64,000 nucleotides of DNA from Linum tenue (lineage: Eukaryota > Streptophyta > Magnoliopsida > Malpighiales > Linaceae): the NCBI GenBank assembly GCA_946122785.1, contig CAMGYJ010000011.1:39954513-40018512 (forward strand), in the 5' to 3' direction. The position numbers and the translations under genes were made by a program. The notes beneath the pieces were generated by a model that saw only the letters and a program-made list of their open reading frames with translations, did no database searches and was not told where the DNA came from. This document shows, piece by piece, positions 10,671 through 21,190 of the stretch (the stretch's first letter is position 1; each line of letters begins with the position of its first letter).

Positions 10671-12196
10671 CTGTTTTTGACTGATAGATGAGTTTGTGTG
10701 CTTGGAGCCTAGTCCGCTGTCCGAATCTCGTGATTTGAGGGCTCCAAGTACTGCTGTTTGCATGATCATATTGGCACTGTGATTTGATTGGTGAATCGAA
10801 TGGCTTTCAAATTATTGCATGACAGCTTGATTGTAACTAGGACAACCTATGATGATGACTGAGATGTGCAGTAGAATTGTGTAGAGGTTCAGTTTTTCAA
10901 CTGTTTGCTTACCAAGTGTGACTTGGATTGATCACTTGCTCTTGACAGTCGTTTGTGCATCTAGTTCAGGGAATCAGAATGATAGAGAGAGCATATAGGT
11001 AGCCATGTGAGATTTGAGCCTGCTCGTTTCTTTCTTGTGCGATAGTTCCCTCTTCCATGATGTGTAGCATTCACGTTGTCATTAGCTAAGATGATGGAGG
11101 CATAGGATTAGCCCACGACCAAATTGACTATCCTGATGTGTCATACCCCCTAGTCAGCCCTTTGAGCCGTGTGTTATCCTTTCTTTTGGTCTACAATGGA
11201 AAATCACCCTTTTGCATCTCTTAGAAGGTTCCAGAGAGTGGTTTTTGCATGTTTTCTGCTGTTTCTGCTAAAAATAATGTGAGGGTTGGAGGTAGTTCTT
11301 AAAAAGTTGGGCATGTGTATAAAAAATGTGCAGAGGTGGTGGTTCTCTCAAGAAATGAAAAAAAAGAGGAAAAAGAAAAATAATGAATGAAAGCAAAAGA
11401 GAGCCACTACCCAAAAATATGAATCATGCTCGTTAAGTAGTGTTTCTTAGCAGTCTGGCTTGGAAATACTAACAATAGTGTGACCTCCTTCGCTCTTGTG
11501 CTCTAAAGAACTCGAGTAATGCAGAATGGCAGAAAGAAAGTAAGTGGTTTGATTGACTGTGATTATGTTGGGTTTGGAAATGTGGAACCTTGTGCTATGA
11601 ATACTTCCACCACCTAAAATGCTTTTTCCCCCATGTCCAAGACCCTAGCCAGTCACTTGAACCTGTGTCTAAGACCTCCGAATTAGTTAGTGGTGACATC
11701 CCTTGTGTGAGCTCTAACATTTAGAGGCTGCCGTCATGGTGAAGAGATGTTAGGGATTGAGAGAATAAGCATGCGAAATTTTCGCATCAAATTGTCCCGA
11801 CCCCACTAGTCGAGAGTGCACGATTCATTTTCTCATATTCTTTATGCTTTTACCCCGGTGAGGAGCTAGATGGCTCGGTCTTGATTCTGGTGTCTTGAAT
11901 TTGATGCATGCGATGACTGTCTTGGTCAAGTGGTTGAGTCAAGTCTATGTTGGTAAGCAAACTGAAAGGATTCCTCTTCCTATACCCGACTTTGCTGCAG
12001 TCGAATGTCCTATGTGGTGGTTGTCCAGGTTGTTGTTAAAGTTGTTCATGTGTTGATGTTTGAAAGCCAGTACGATTCACGTGTTCTGTGCCTATATGAT
12101 TTGTCCCCAATGTTGGTATGATTGAAATATGTGAGCTTACCTTGTATCTTACTTGGTTTGCTTGGGGACAAGCAAACGGTTAAGTGTGTGGGAATT

Positions 12197-12348
12197 TGAT
12201 GACTTGATATATACACATGTTTTTGTCCACCATTCTTATACTGTTTGAGTCTTATTTCTCGTGTTTTAGGCCGATTTCATGCTAGGTTGTTCTTGGTTGT
12301 GATATTTCAGGTCCTAGTACGTGAATGAAGGTTTGGGAACGAGTTCGG
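12197..12348 (+). repeat. Element A 3' LTR, first part
   Basis: It starts TGATGACTTGATATATACAC after the polypurine segment TTAAGTGTGTGGGAATT and matches the 5' LTR up to GGTTTGGGAACGAG. It stops at the TTCGG target site where B entered and resumes at 19693. Confidence 0.9.
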
Positions 12349-13906
12349 TGATGACTCGATATTTGCACATGTTTTTACCCTTTGTTTCTTGATCGTTTAA
12401 GCTTGCATTATCGCTTCTTTGGCCTATTTTACGCTAGGTTGTGTTCCTTTGTCATATTTCAGGTCCTAGCACATAAAGTGAAGCATAGGCGCAAGTTTCA
12501 AGTCAATCAGAGATCAATTGGCGATTCGGGAGCAGAAACTCGGGCATGACCTGAAGAAGAATGGATTTCTACCTCACTTTATGGATAAAGAATCATGAAA
12601 GCTTGTCATGAAAAGAAAGAGGACGAGCCTACGAGCGTCTGAGATCAAACGGCGACTGATTCGGAGTCCGGACGAGGGAGAAACGAAGCATTGAATATAG
12701 GGGAACAGGTTCGGCAGTGAAAACACGGGCAGGAGGCCTTCAGAACACGGCCGTGTTCTGTGGCCGTGCTTTTACTGCCGAGAGAGAATTCGAGTTGGCA
12801 GACATGAGCTGATTACATGGGCCGAAAGCACGGCCGTGTTCCACGAAAGCACGGCCGTGTCCTCCCTAAAGCACGACCGTGTTTCTCCCAACACATGGCG
12901 GTGTAATTAACCCTAGCCAAAGCACGGGCGGGCTGAGGCATTACACGGCCGTGCCCTCGACCGTGCTTTGGCCACTGATGCCCTTTTAAGCAGATTTTCA
13001 GCCAAAGAGAAGGGGATTCGAGTTTTGAGAGAGATAGAGCGATTCCTAGAGAGAGAAAGTGACGAACAAGAGTCTCCAAGTGCCCTAGATTGATCTTCAA
13101 CACCATTGGAGGCCAGCTTGAGCTTGGAGAAGTGCCGATCAACGTCCAGGAGAAGGAATCCATCCTTCACAGTATGAATTCCACGTCTGATTCTGCTTTT
13201 GCCTCTTTCTCCATGGAGTAGTTCTCCCATTCATCTGGGTATGGAGAACCCTAGATTTGTATGTTAGGTTTGATTGTATGAACCCAAGTACTGATTCTAT
13301 GATTTGATTATATTCGATTGAGGTTTGAATGATTGAATGACTTGAATCCTGATCAAATTCCTGTTGTTTCTGCTTTAACCTAGAATGAGAATATCTGACT
13401 AGGTTGATAGAGCATCCTTGATTGAAGGTAGGGAGTTGGTGACTTTAGTCGAGGAACCAACTCACTATTCTGTACCGGTTTTACTCCGGTAGTGGAGGTT
13501 TTGTTCTTAGGGCCTCAATCTGTTTACTCCGGTGGAGGTTAGTCGCCCGCTAGAGATTCAGATTGAGAGGGTCTGAAGACCTTTAGTCGAGACTTCAGGC
13601 TGTTTGAGAACCTTCCGCAGTATAACTATCATAGAAACTGAACATGGTAATTACAATCCGGCTTAACTGCAGTCTAGGGGGAACCATATCCGGGTGACCT
13701 CTCTTAACCTGAATACAACAGTTTACTTGCTTTGTTAATTTGATAGTTTAGACTTGCATTCCAGTTTCATTGCTAGATAACAAGAATTCACTGAGTAGTC
13801 ATCAGATCTAGGACCCGGGTTGATAATTAAACTCAAACCCGCTATACTACGCTTTAGGAAGTGGTTTCACTTGGCCAATTCCTGGAGTGACAGTAGAAAT
13901 GAGTCA
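12349..13906 (+). repeat. Element B 5' LTR (1558 bp)
   Basis: Starts TGATGACTCGATATTTGCAC and ends AATGAGTCA. It carries ATATTTCAGGTCCTAG (12454-12469) and, from about 12740 to 12970, a cluster of AGCACGGCCGTGTT-like palindromes. Confidence 0.92.
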
Positions 13907-13912
13907 AGTTTT

Positions 13913-13930
13913 TGGCGCCGTTGCCGGGGA
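13913..13930 (+). other. Primer binding site of element B, tRNA-Asp type
   Basis: TGGCGCCGTTGCCGGGGA, identical to the PBS of A, begins 6 nt after the LTR. Confidence 0.9.
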
Positions 13931-14054
13931 CGGCTAGGTTGTTGAAGAAAAGTGATTTCTGTTACTTTAGCATTTTCATTTTCGCATTGGTTGTTTGTTC
14001 TTTCCCACTTGTGCCTTCACGGGTTTGCATTACTTGAGTGTGTGCAGATAGTGC

Positions 14055-16838
14055 ATGACCCGTAGCCAGCCAGGAGGTTTACTGCTGTTGGATCCAGAGC
14101 TTGAACGCACTTGCCGCCAACTTAGGAGACAACAACGAGCTAGACTGGTTACGGGAGAGCGCATAGACGACCACTTGACCAGCGATTCCGAGGAAGAGTA
14201 CGAGATGGAGGGCGAAGCCAACCCACGACCGGGGAATGCTCGACAGGCTCCCCCGGTGAATCAGCTTCCACCACCACCACCGGGTCCCACCTTGGAGTAC
14301 TACTACACTCCACGGATTGCTGACATCCGCCCGGTCATCCTCTATCCGCCCATTCCAGCAAACAACTTCGAGATCAAGCCATGCTAGATTCAACTCATTA
14401 CATCCTCCATCCAGTTCCATGGCTTGAAGGATGAGGAGGCCCGGGCACATCTTTCCCATTTTCTGCAGCTGACGAACGGGTTCAAGCTGAACGGTGTTCC
14501 GGATGACGCAATCGGCCTTCACCTCTTCCCCCATTCTCTGGCGGGGAATGCTAAGAGGTGGTTGGAGACCCAGCCCCCATTGTCCATCACTTCTTGGGAC
14601 GATCTGGCAGACAAGTTCGTGCACAGGTACTATCCGGCATCAAAGACCACAGAGATTCAGCGGGAGATCACTCACTTCCGCCAAGAGCCAGATGAGTCAC
14701 TTCGTGATGCATGGGAGCGATACATGGGGTATTTCTGGCAGTGTCCCCATCATGGCTTCAGTGATGCATTCACAGTGGGGAATTTTTACAGTGCCCTCAC
14801 CCCAGACAGCCAGAGGGTGATTGAGTCTTTATGCCCAGGAGGGGACATTCTCACTAAGACTCCACCCGAGCTGAACCAGATGATCAGTACCTTGGCTGCC
14901 CGCGATCATTCCTGGGGGCAGAGCAGCAGAGGCAGACATTCCCCGGACCGTGGTGTGCACGCTATGGAGGCCAGGTCCGGGTTAGAGCAGCAGGTGGCTG
15001 AGTTGGTGCAGACATTGAAGCAGCCCAACAGTCTCCTACCGGGCCGAGGTGTAGCTGCGCCTCCAGTGGCACAGTGTCAGTGGTGTGAGAGCCCGAATCA
15101 TCGGGTGGAGGATTGCCAGGCTATGCGGGAGTCCTCTACTCCCCAAGAACAGTTGGCCTTCATCGCCAATGCTCGGCGCCTCGATCCATACAGTAACACA
15201 TACAATGAGGGGTTGCGCCAGCATCCCAACTTCGCTTGGAGTAGCAACACCACTAAACCACCTGGTTTCCCGGCACCGGCAGGTGGTTTTCCGCAGAGGC
15301 AGCCTCCCCAGGCTAGACAGGGGCAGCCATTCCAGCAGCCTCAGCGTCAGTATGTCGAGCCAGCAGCAGCGCCAGCTCCCGATAATCAGATGACCGAGCT
15401 GAAGAACATTTTGGCAGCATTCATGACCACCAGCCAGGCAAATTTCACGAGGGTGGACCAGAGCATAGCCTCATTGGAGGCAGGACAGAGGAACCAGGGT
15501 GCCATTCTGCAAGATTTACAGAACCAGGTGGGTGTCATAGCTCGCCAAATTACTACTCGGGCCCCGGGGACTCTACCTGCCACCACTGTCCCTAATCCAC
15601 GGGAACTGCACGAGCAGCTGGATGCCATTTTCACTAGGAGCGGCAGGCCTACATCAGCTGATCCTGCCCCGACCAGGCAGGAGGAACCACTACCTGCTTC
15701 AGCACTTCCAGCCGGTGATGCAGAAGTGCGGGTGGAGAAGGAAGCCCCTGCTTCCAAGCCACAACCAGTGGTGAAGGAGCACGTACCCCAGCTTCCCTTC
15801 CCCACTCGCCTTCACAAAGACAAGCTGGAGACTGAGTTTGCCAAGTTTATGGCAATGTTGAAGCAGCTCAACATCAGCGTACCATTTGTGGAGGCATTGT
15901 CGAAGATGCCCAAGTACGCAAAGTTCATGAAAGATCTCCTCGCCAACAAGAAGAAACTTGGGGATCTCTCGACAGTGCTGCTAAGCGAGGAATGTTCTGC
16001 CATCCTGCAGAACTAGCTGTCTGAAAAGCGCAAGGACCCAGGGAGTTTCACTATCCCTCTTACTATTGGCAGCATGCATATAGGAAAGTCCTTGGCGGAC
16101 CTAGGCACCAGCATTAATGTCATGCCATATAAATTGTTCAAAAAGCTAGACCTAGGTGAACTTAGCCCTACTAGGATGAGCATTCAGCTAGCTGATCGTT
16201 CCGTTGTGCATCCTAGGGGTATCATAGAGGATTTGCTTGTTAATGTGGGTGCATTCACATATCCTGTTGATTTTGTTATTCTGGATATAAATGATGATGT
16301 GGATGTGCCGTTGATTCTGGGTAGACCATTTTTTGCCACCGCCAAGGCACTTATTGATGTGCATGATGGTAAGCTGATCTTGCGTGCTGGAAATGAACAG
16401 GCTACTTTTTCTGTGACTGAGTTTGATCACTGTGCTATGATTGGTGTCACCCCTGTGCATGCTATTTCTGACCAGATACACGAGCCTGTCGTGTATCCTT
16501 CTGCACCTCTCATTTTGCAGGACCCTCCTATCATTCCTTCGCCGCCACTCCATCCAGCCTCGCCTCCGAACAAAAAGCTCAAGGAGGAGTGGCGGCCGAA
16601 GCAGCAGGTTGCTAAGCCTGCACGGAAGAAGGGTGGAGACCACTACGAGCTGGTTCCACCCCCTGCACCACGACCACCCTGGCCATCCGAGTACTCACTC
16701 GCCTGCATCTTGCCGGATGGCCAGGTCGAGCTGACCACTGCTGGTGGTTGCAACCGTCGGGTGCACGGTCACCACCTGAAGCTGTACCTCAAGAGCGATG
16801 TGGATCCGCTCTTGGAGCCTGTTCCTGCACCTCCCTGA
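14055..16838 (+). pseudogene. Athila-type gag-protease reading frame with two TAG stops
   Basis: One frame runs from the ATG at 14055 to 16838, broken only by TAG at 14385-14387 and TAG at 16014-16016. The first ~110 codons are Arg- and Pro-rich. The retrotransposon gag core follows (about 14490-14900), with the AKRWLE, W..L...F...Y and DSQR motifs typical of plant Athila gag. Next come a C..C....H....C-like zinc knuckle near 15078-15120, a Pro/Gln-rich linker and a coiled-coil-like segment (15390-15560). After the second stop lies the retroviral-type aspartic protease: SLADLGTSINVMP (from about 16088) holds the catalytic Asp, and LILGRPFF (near 16313-16336) is the second conserved protease motif. 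The region ends before any RT. If the stops are real, only separate pieces could be made. Confidence 0.82.
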
Positions 16839-16870
16839 GTATCCACCATGGGCGTCCAGCTAAAAGACGG

Positions 16871-16900
16871 TAAAGAAGCGCTTGTGGGGAGGCAACCCCA
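16871..16900 (+). other. Conserved Athila post-coding motif (element B)
   Basis: Same 30-nt motif as in A, placed just after the protease stop codon. Confidence 0.72.
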
Positions 16901-17159
16901 CCATGGTTTTCATTTATTTGTTTTGTTTCGAGTCGGATTGCGATTTGGTTTGTTTTTGGTTTGTTTTCTTTTGTTTTGGATGATGTACTATTGGGCTGAC
17001 CATTGGACCTAACATATCGTGTTTGAGCTCTTTGGTTTCCTTTAGCTGTGCCTGTGTTCCCGACTGGTCCTCTCTCCAGTCCGCTTCATCCTGACTGGTC
17101 CATTTCCAGTCTTCTGCAGTCTGTGCATACCGGTAACATCGTTCCCCTTCCTTCCCTCG

Positions 17160-17205
17160 TCTCCATTGAGGGCAATGTCGATCTTAAGTGTAGGGGGGTG
17201 TTTAT
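17160..17205 (+). other. Internal PPT-like block of element B
   Basis: CCATTGAGGGCAATGTCG followed by TTAAGTGTAGGGGGG. It is an internal near-copy of the true polypurine tract and is conserved in position with A. Confidence 0.55.
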
Positions 17206-18113
17206 CTTTATACTGCATTAGATCTGTTTGTGTGCTTAGAGCCTAGTCCACTGTCCAAATTTTTAAATTTGAGGGCTCCAAGTACGTGTTCCTTGCAATT
17301 ACCTGCTCAGTATGCTTTGAATTGACAGTCTCTGTAGTGATTTGCAACCTAGGGAGGTAGTGTAGCACTATGGAGGATGTTGATGCATTTAAGACGTCTC
17401 ATTTCTTCTTCATAATATTGTGTTGGTTGATTGAGTGAATTAGTGATCTTAGGACCCTTGAATTGTGTGGTGTTGTGGACTCTCTGCCTGTCATGGACTC
17501 TTGTATCATGTTTTGAAAATAACAGGTGCTCGAAAATGTGCTTTAAAATGACGTCTCCCGTGCGAATAGGGCGAAAGTGTGTAAGGGGAGACGGGAATCC
17601 GTTCCCAATTTCCACCTACTACCTCCAGCCCCCTTACATGTCTTTCCCCCGCACGAGGCTCGAGACAACTGCTCCTGGCATGGCCGGTAAGAGCCGGGCT
17701 CCCGCAAAACCTTTGCTAGGTGGGAGCCCCCGTTTTCTGCAAAAACAGGTTGGAACCCTTGAAAAAAAAATGAGAAAAACAGAAAAACAAGCAAAAAGAA
17801 GAAAGAAAAGGGGTTCCAACCATCTTCAAGAAGAAAACCAAGCACCTTGAAAAATGTGAGTCCATGATCTTTTGTTTTTGAGAGTCTCTTCATCCACGAT
17901 TCATTTGTCCTCTGTTCACTATTTGCCATGATGCCGACTCAAGACTAGCGTTCTCGCCGAAGAGGCTATGAGATGACTTGTGCGTCGGTTGACCTCGTAA
18001 GCTGCTAAACGATCTAGGAAGTCCGCTACCTACGATCGAGGTTGTTTGTTGCTATAGAGGTCTGGAGAGTTGCATTGTTTTGAGTTAGGTTTGCTTGGGG
18101 ACAAGCAAACGGT

Positions 18114-18129
18114 TAAGTGTGGGGGGATT
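18114..18129 (+). other. Polypurine tract of element B
   Basis: TAAGTGTGGGGGGATT lies directly before the 3' LTR, preceded by GGGGACAAGCAAACGG, a context typical of Athila elements. The A equivalent (12181-12196) reads TAAGTGTGTGGGAATT. Confidence 0.8.
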
Positions 18130-19687
18130 TGATGACTCGATATTTGCACATGTTTTTCCCCTTTGTTTCTTAATCGTTTAAGCTTGCATTATCGCTTCTT
18201 TGTCCTATTTTACACTAGGTTGTGTTCCTTTGTCATATTTCAGGTCCTAGCACATAAAGTGAAGCATAGGCGCAAGTTTCAAGTCAATCAGAGATCAATT
18301 GGCGATTCGGGAGCAGAAACTCGGGCATGACCTGAAGAAGAATGGATTTCTACCTCACTTTATGGATAAAGAATCATAAAAGCTTGTCATGAAAAGAAAA
18401 AGGACGAGCCTACGAGCGTCTGAGATCAAACGGCGACTGATTCGGAGTCCGGACGAGGGAGAAACGAAGCATTGAATATAGGGGAACAGGTTCGGCAGTG
18501 AAAACACGGGCAGGAGGCCTTCAGAACACGGCCGTGTTCTGTGGCCGTGCTTTTAATGCCGAGAGAGAATTCGAGTTGGCAGACATGAGCTGATTACACG
18601 GGCTGAAAGCACGGCCGTGTTCCACGAAAGCACGGCCGTGTCCTCCCTAAAGCACGGCCGTGTTTCTCCCAACACATGGCGGTGTAATTAACCCTAGCCA
18701 AAGCACGGGCGGGCTGAGGCATTACACGGCCGTGTCCTCGACCGTGCTTTGGCCACTGATGCCCTTTTAAGCAGATTTTCGGCCAAAGAGAAGGGGATTC
18801 GAGTTTTGAGAGAGATAGAGCGATTCCTAGAGAGAGAAAGTGACGAACAAGAGTCTCCAAGTGCCCTAGATTGATCTTCAACACCATTGGAGGCCAGCTT
18901 GAGCTTGGAGAAGTGCCGATCAACGTCCAGGAGCAGGAATCCATCCTTCACAGTATGAATTCCGCGTCTGATTCTGCTTTTGCCTCTTTCTCCATGGAGT
19001 AGTTCTCCCATTCATCTGGGTATGGAGAACCCTAGATTTGTATGTTAGGTTTGATTGTATGAACCCAAGTACTGATTCTATGATTTGATTATATTCGATT
19101 GAGGTTTGAATGATTGAATGACTTGAATCCTGATCAAATTCCTGTTGTTTCTGCTTTAACCTAGAATGAGAATATCTGACTAGGTTGATAGAGCATCCTT
19201 GATTGAAGGTAGGGAGTTGGTGACTTTAGTCGAGGAACCAACTCACTATTCTGTACCGGTTTTACTCCGGTAGTGGAGGTTTTGTTCTTAGGGCCTCAAT
19301 CTGTTTACTCCGGTGGAGGTTAGTCGCCCGCTAGAGATTCAGATTGAGAGGGTCTGAAGACCTTTAGTCGAGACTTCAGGCTGTTTGAGAACCTTCCGCA
19401 GTATAACTATCATAGAAACTGAACTTGGTAATTACAATCCGGCTTAACTGCAGTCTAGGGGGAACCATATCCGGGTGACCTCTCTTAACCTGAATACAAC
19501 AGTTTACTTGCTTTGTTAATTTGATAGTTTAGACTTGCATTCCAGTTTCATTGCTAGATAACAAGAATTCACTGAGTAGTCATCAGATCTAGGACCCGGG
19601 TTGATAATTAAACTCAAACCCGCTATACTACGCTTTAGGAAGTGGTTTCACTTGGCCAATTCCTGTAGTGACAGTAGAAGTGAGTCA
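18130..19687 (+). repeat. Element B 3' LTR (1558 bp)
   Basis: Same length as the 5' LTR with no indels seen and about 17 substitutions. It ends AAGTGAGTCA before the TSD TTCGG. Confidence 0.92.
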
Positions 19688-19692
19688 TTCGG

Positions 19693-20896
19693 GGTCGATT
19701 GGACGAAGATTGGACGTTTGGCGAGAAGCTGAGGAATCCACACGGGCACGCCTAAAATTCAACATGGCCGTGTGACTTGGCCGTGTGACACCAATTTGCA
19801 CGGGCAAGCCACACTGCCGTGTAGGGGACCCCTTGTGGTCTTATGGAAAGTCCAGGAAGCTCACACGGCCAGCCTGGAAATCCACACGGCCGTGTGTCTC
19901 TGGCCGTGCAGCGTGCCTGAAGACCCATTAAGTGAAACGCCGCGTTTTGACATCCACACGGGCAGACTGGGAGACCGCACGACCGTGTGGTCGGAAAATT
20001 CTGGGTTTTAACCCAATTCCGAGCCAAAAGTGAGAGAATCGAGTTTTTGAGCAAAAAACATAGTTTTAGAGAGAGAAAGTGGGTTTCATCAATCGAGCTT
20101 GGAGATCATCATAGGAGTGGAGATCATCATCCCATAGCATATTTTCCTCATCGTTATGAGTATGACTACTCTGATTTATGTTTCCTCTCTCTCTCTCTAT
20201 GGAGTAGAACCCTCTCTCACTTGGGTATGAAGAACCCTAGTTCCATGTGTTAGGGATCTTGATTGTAATGAATTGGAATTGTTATAATGATTGATTTTAA
20301 TCGATTGATGCATGATTTATTGAGTCAATTGAAGTCTGATCATCTTTTCTTGATTTCTGCTGCAACCTGAGATAGATAGAATCTAATTAGGTCGTTAGAG
20401 CTTCATCAATCGGTAGTGGTAGATTGATTATACGAGAGTTAATCGATTTACTGCTTTGTACTGGACTCTAATTCTGGTAGTGGAGTTCTGTGCTCATAGC
20501 CTCAGCTTTCTATCCCAGTGAAGACTAGTCGTTTGCCGGGTAGTTGGACTGAGAGGGCTTGGTCAATGTAAGAGATTCCAAGCTACTGTCGGATCTTTTG
20601 CAGTTTAATCAACAGTTAATCAACCCAGGGTGATTACAACCTCGACCTAACTAAGGAGCTAGGGGGACTCATTCCTGAGTGACTCTCCCTTTGCTAAAGA
20701 ACTTTGAACCATTTCCTGCTTTCTTACTGCTTTTAGTTAAAACCACAATCACTCGACTTAGTTTGCTAGATAATAAATAATCACGGAGTAGGCAGTAGAT
20801 CTTGGCCCCGTGTTGACAAATAGAGCTTGCCACTTGCTGCATTTCCAGACTGCGATTGCACTTGATCGCAGTTTGGTGTTGTGTTTTAGCGTGCCA
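19693..20896 (+). repeat. Element A 3' LTR, second part
   Basis: Continues the A LTR after B and its TSD, ending GTGCCA before GTCAC. It carries the CACACGGCCGTGTG cluster (19738-19990) and lacks about 45 bp near 20085 that are present in the 5' LTR. Confidence 0.88.
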
Positions 20897-20969
20897 GTCA
20901 CCGATAACGCCCGGATTAGATATGGGAATGATAAATTTTTATAGATGGAATAGATCTGGAACGATTCCG

Positions 20970-21190
20970 CAGCTGGCAGTGGGTGGAGAGAGGGAGCAGC
21001 ACCATGGAGATGAGCGGCGGCTGGGGGAACTGAAGGGGATGGTCACCGGTCAGGTGCGACAAGGATACAAGTGGCGGCCGATGTGGGAGCTAGTGGACAT
21101 GGAAGGGTTTGCGACGTGGTGGTGGCGATGAAATATTTTGGGAGATTTTTGTTTATTTTTGTTTATGTTTTTGTTTCTTTACTCTTTATG
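20970..21190. repeat. Right arm of the inverted repeat flanking the Athila nest
   Basis: Reverse complement of 7085-7380: GGTGGAGAGAGGGAG, GGAGATGAGCGG and CCGGTCAGGTGCGACAAGG are recognisable. Confidence 0.6.

Larger units (their letters stand above)
12349..19687 (+). mobile_element. Element B: young Athila-like gag-protease element nested in A
   Basis: Exact TSD TTCGG at 12344-12348 and 19688-19692; the ends are TG and CA. Two 1558-bp LTRs (12349-13906, 18130-19687) differ at about 17 positions by my count, roughly 1.1%. The interior (13907-18129) has a tRNA-Asp PBS, a gag-protease coding region, Athila 3' motifs and a polypurine tract, but no RT, RNase H or integrase. It resembles the plant TR-GAG class, LTR elements that keep gag only, except that a protease core is also retained. 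Mobilisation must depend on an autonomous relative. Confidence 0.92.
7640..20896 (+). mobile_element. Element A: old Athila-like LTR retrotransposon, non-autonomous, split by element B
   Basis: The 5-bp TSD GTCAC is exact at 7635-7639 and 20897-20901, and the element starts TG and ends CA. Its LTRs are 7640-9014 and 12197-12348 plus 19693-20896. The PBS after the 5' LTR matches the 3' end of plant tRNA-Asp, as in Athila elements. The 3.2-kb interior has no reverse transcriptase or integrase, only a decayed acidic ORF and two motifs typical of Athila 3' regions. Reading the LTR pair by eye gives roughly 5% substitutions plus several indels, so A is clearly older than B, as the nesting requires. 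Confidence 0.88.

Noticed and set aside
14079..14624. 181-aa minus-strand frame in element B
   Set aside because: It overlaps the gag frame and has no recognisable motif.
16839..18113. Envelope-like gene in element B
   Set aside because: Athila elements can carry an env-like ORF here, but no frame longer than about 140 aa and no signal or membrane segments fit.
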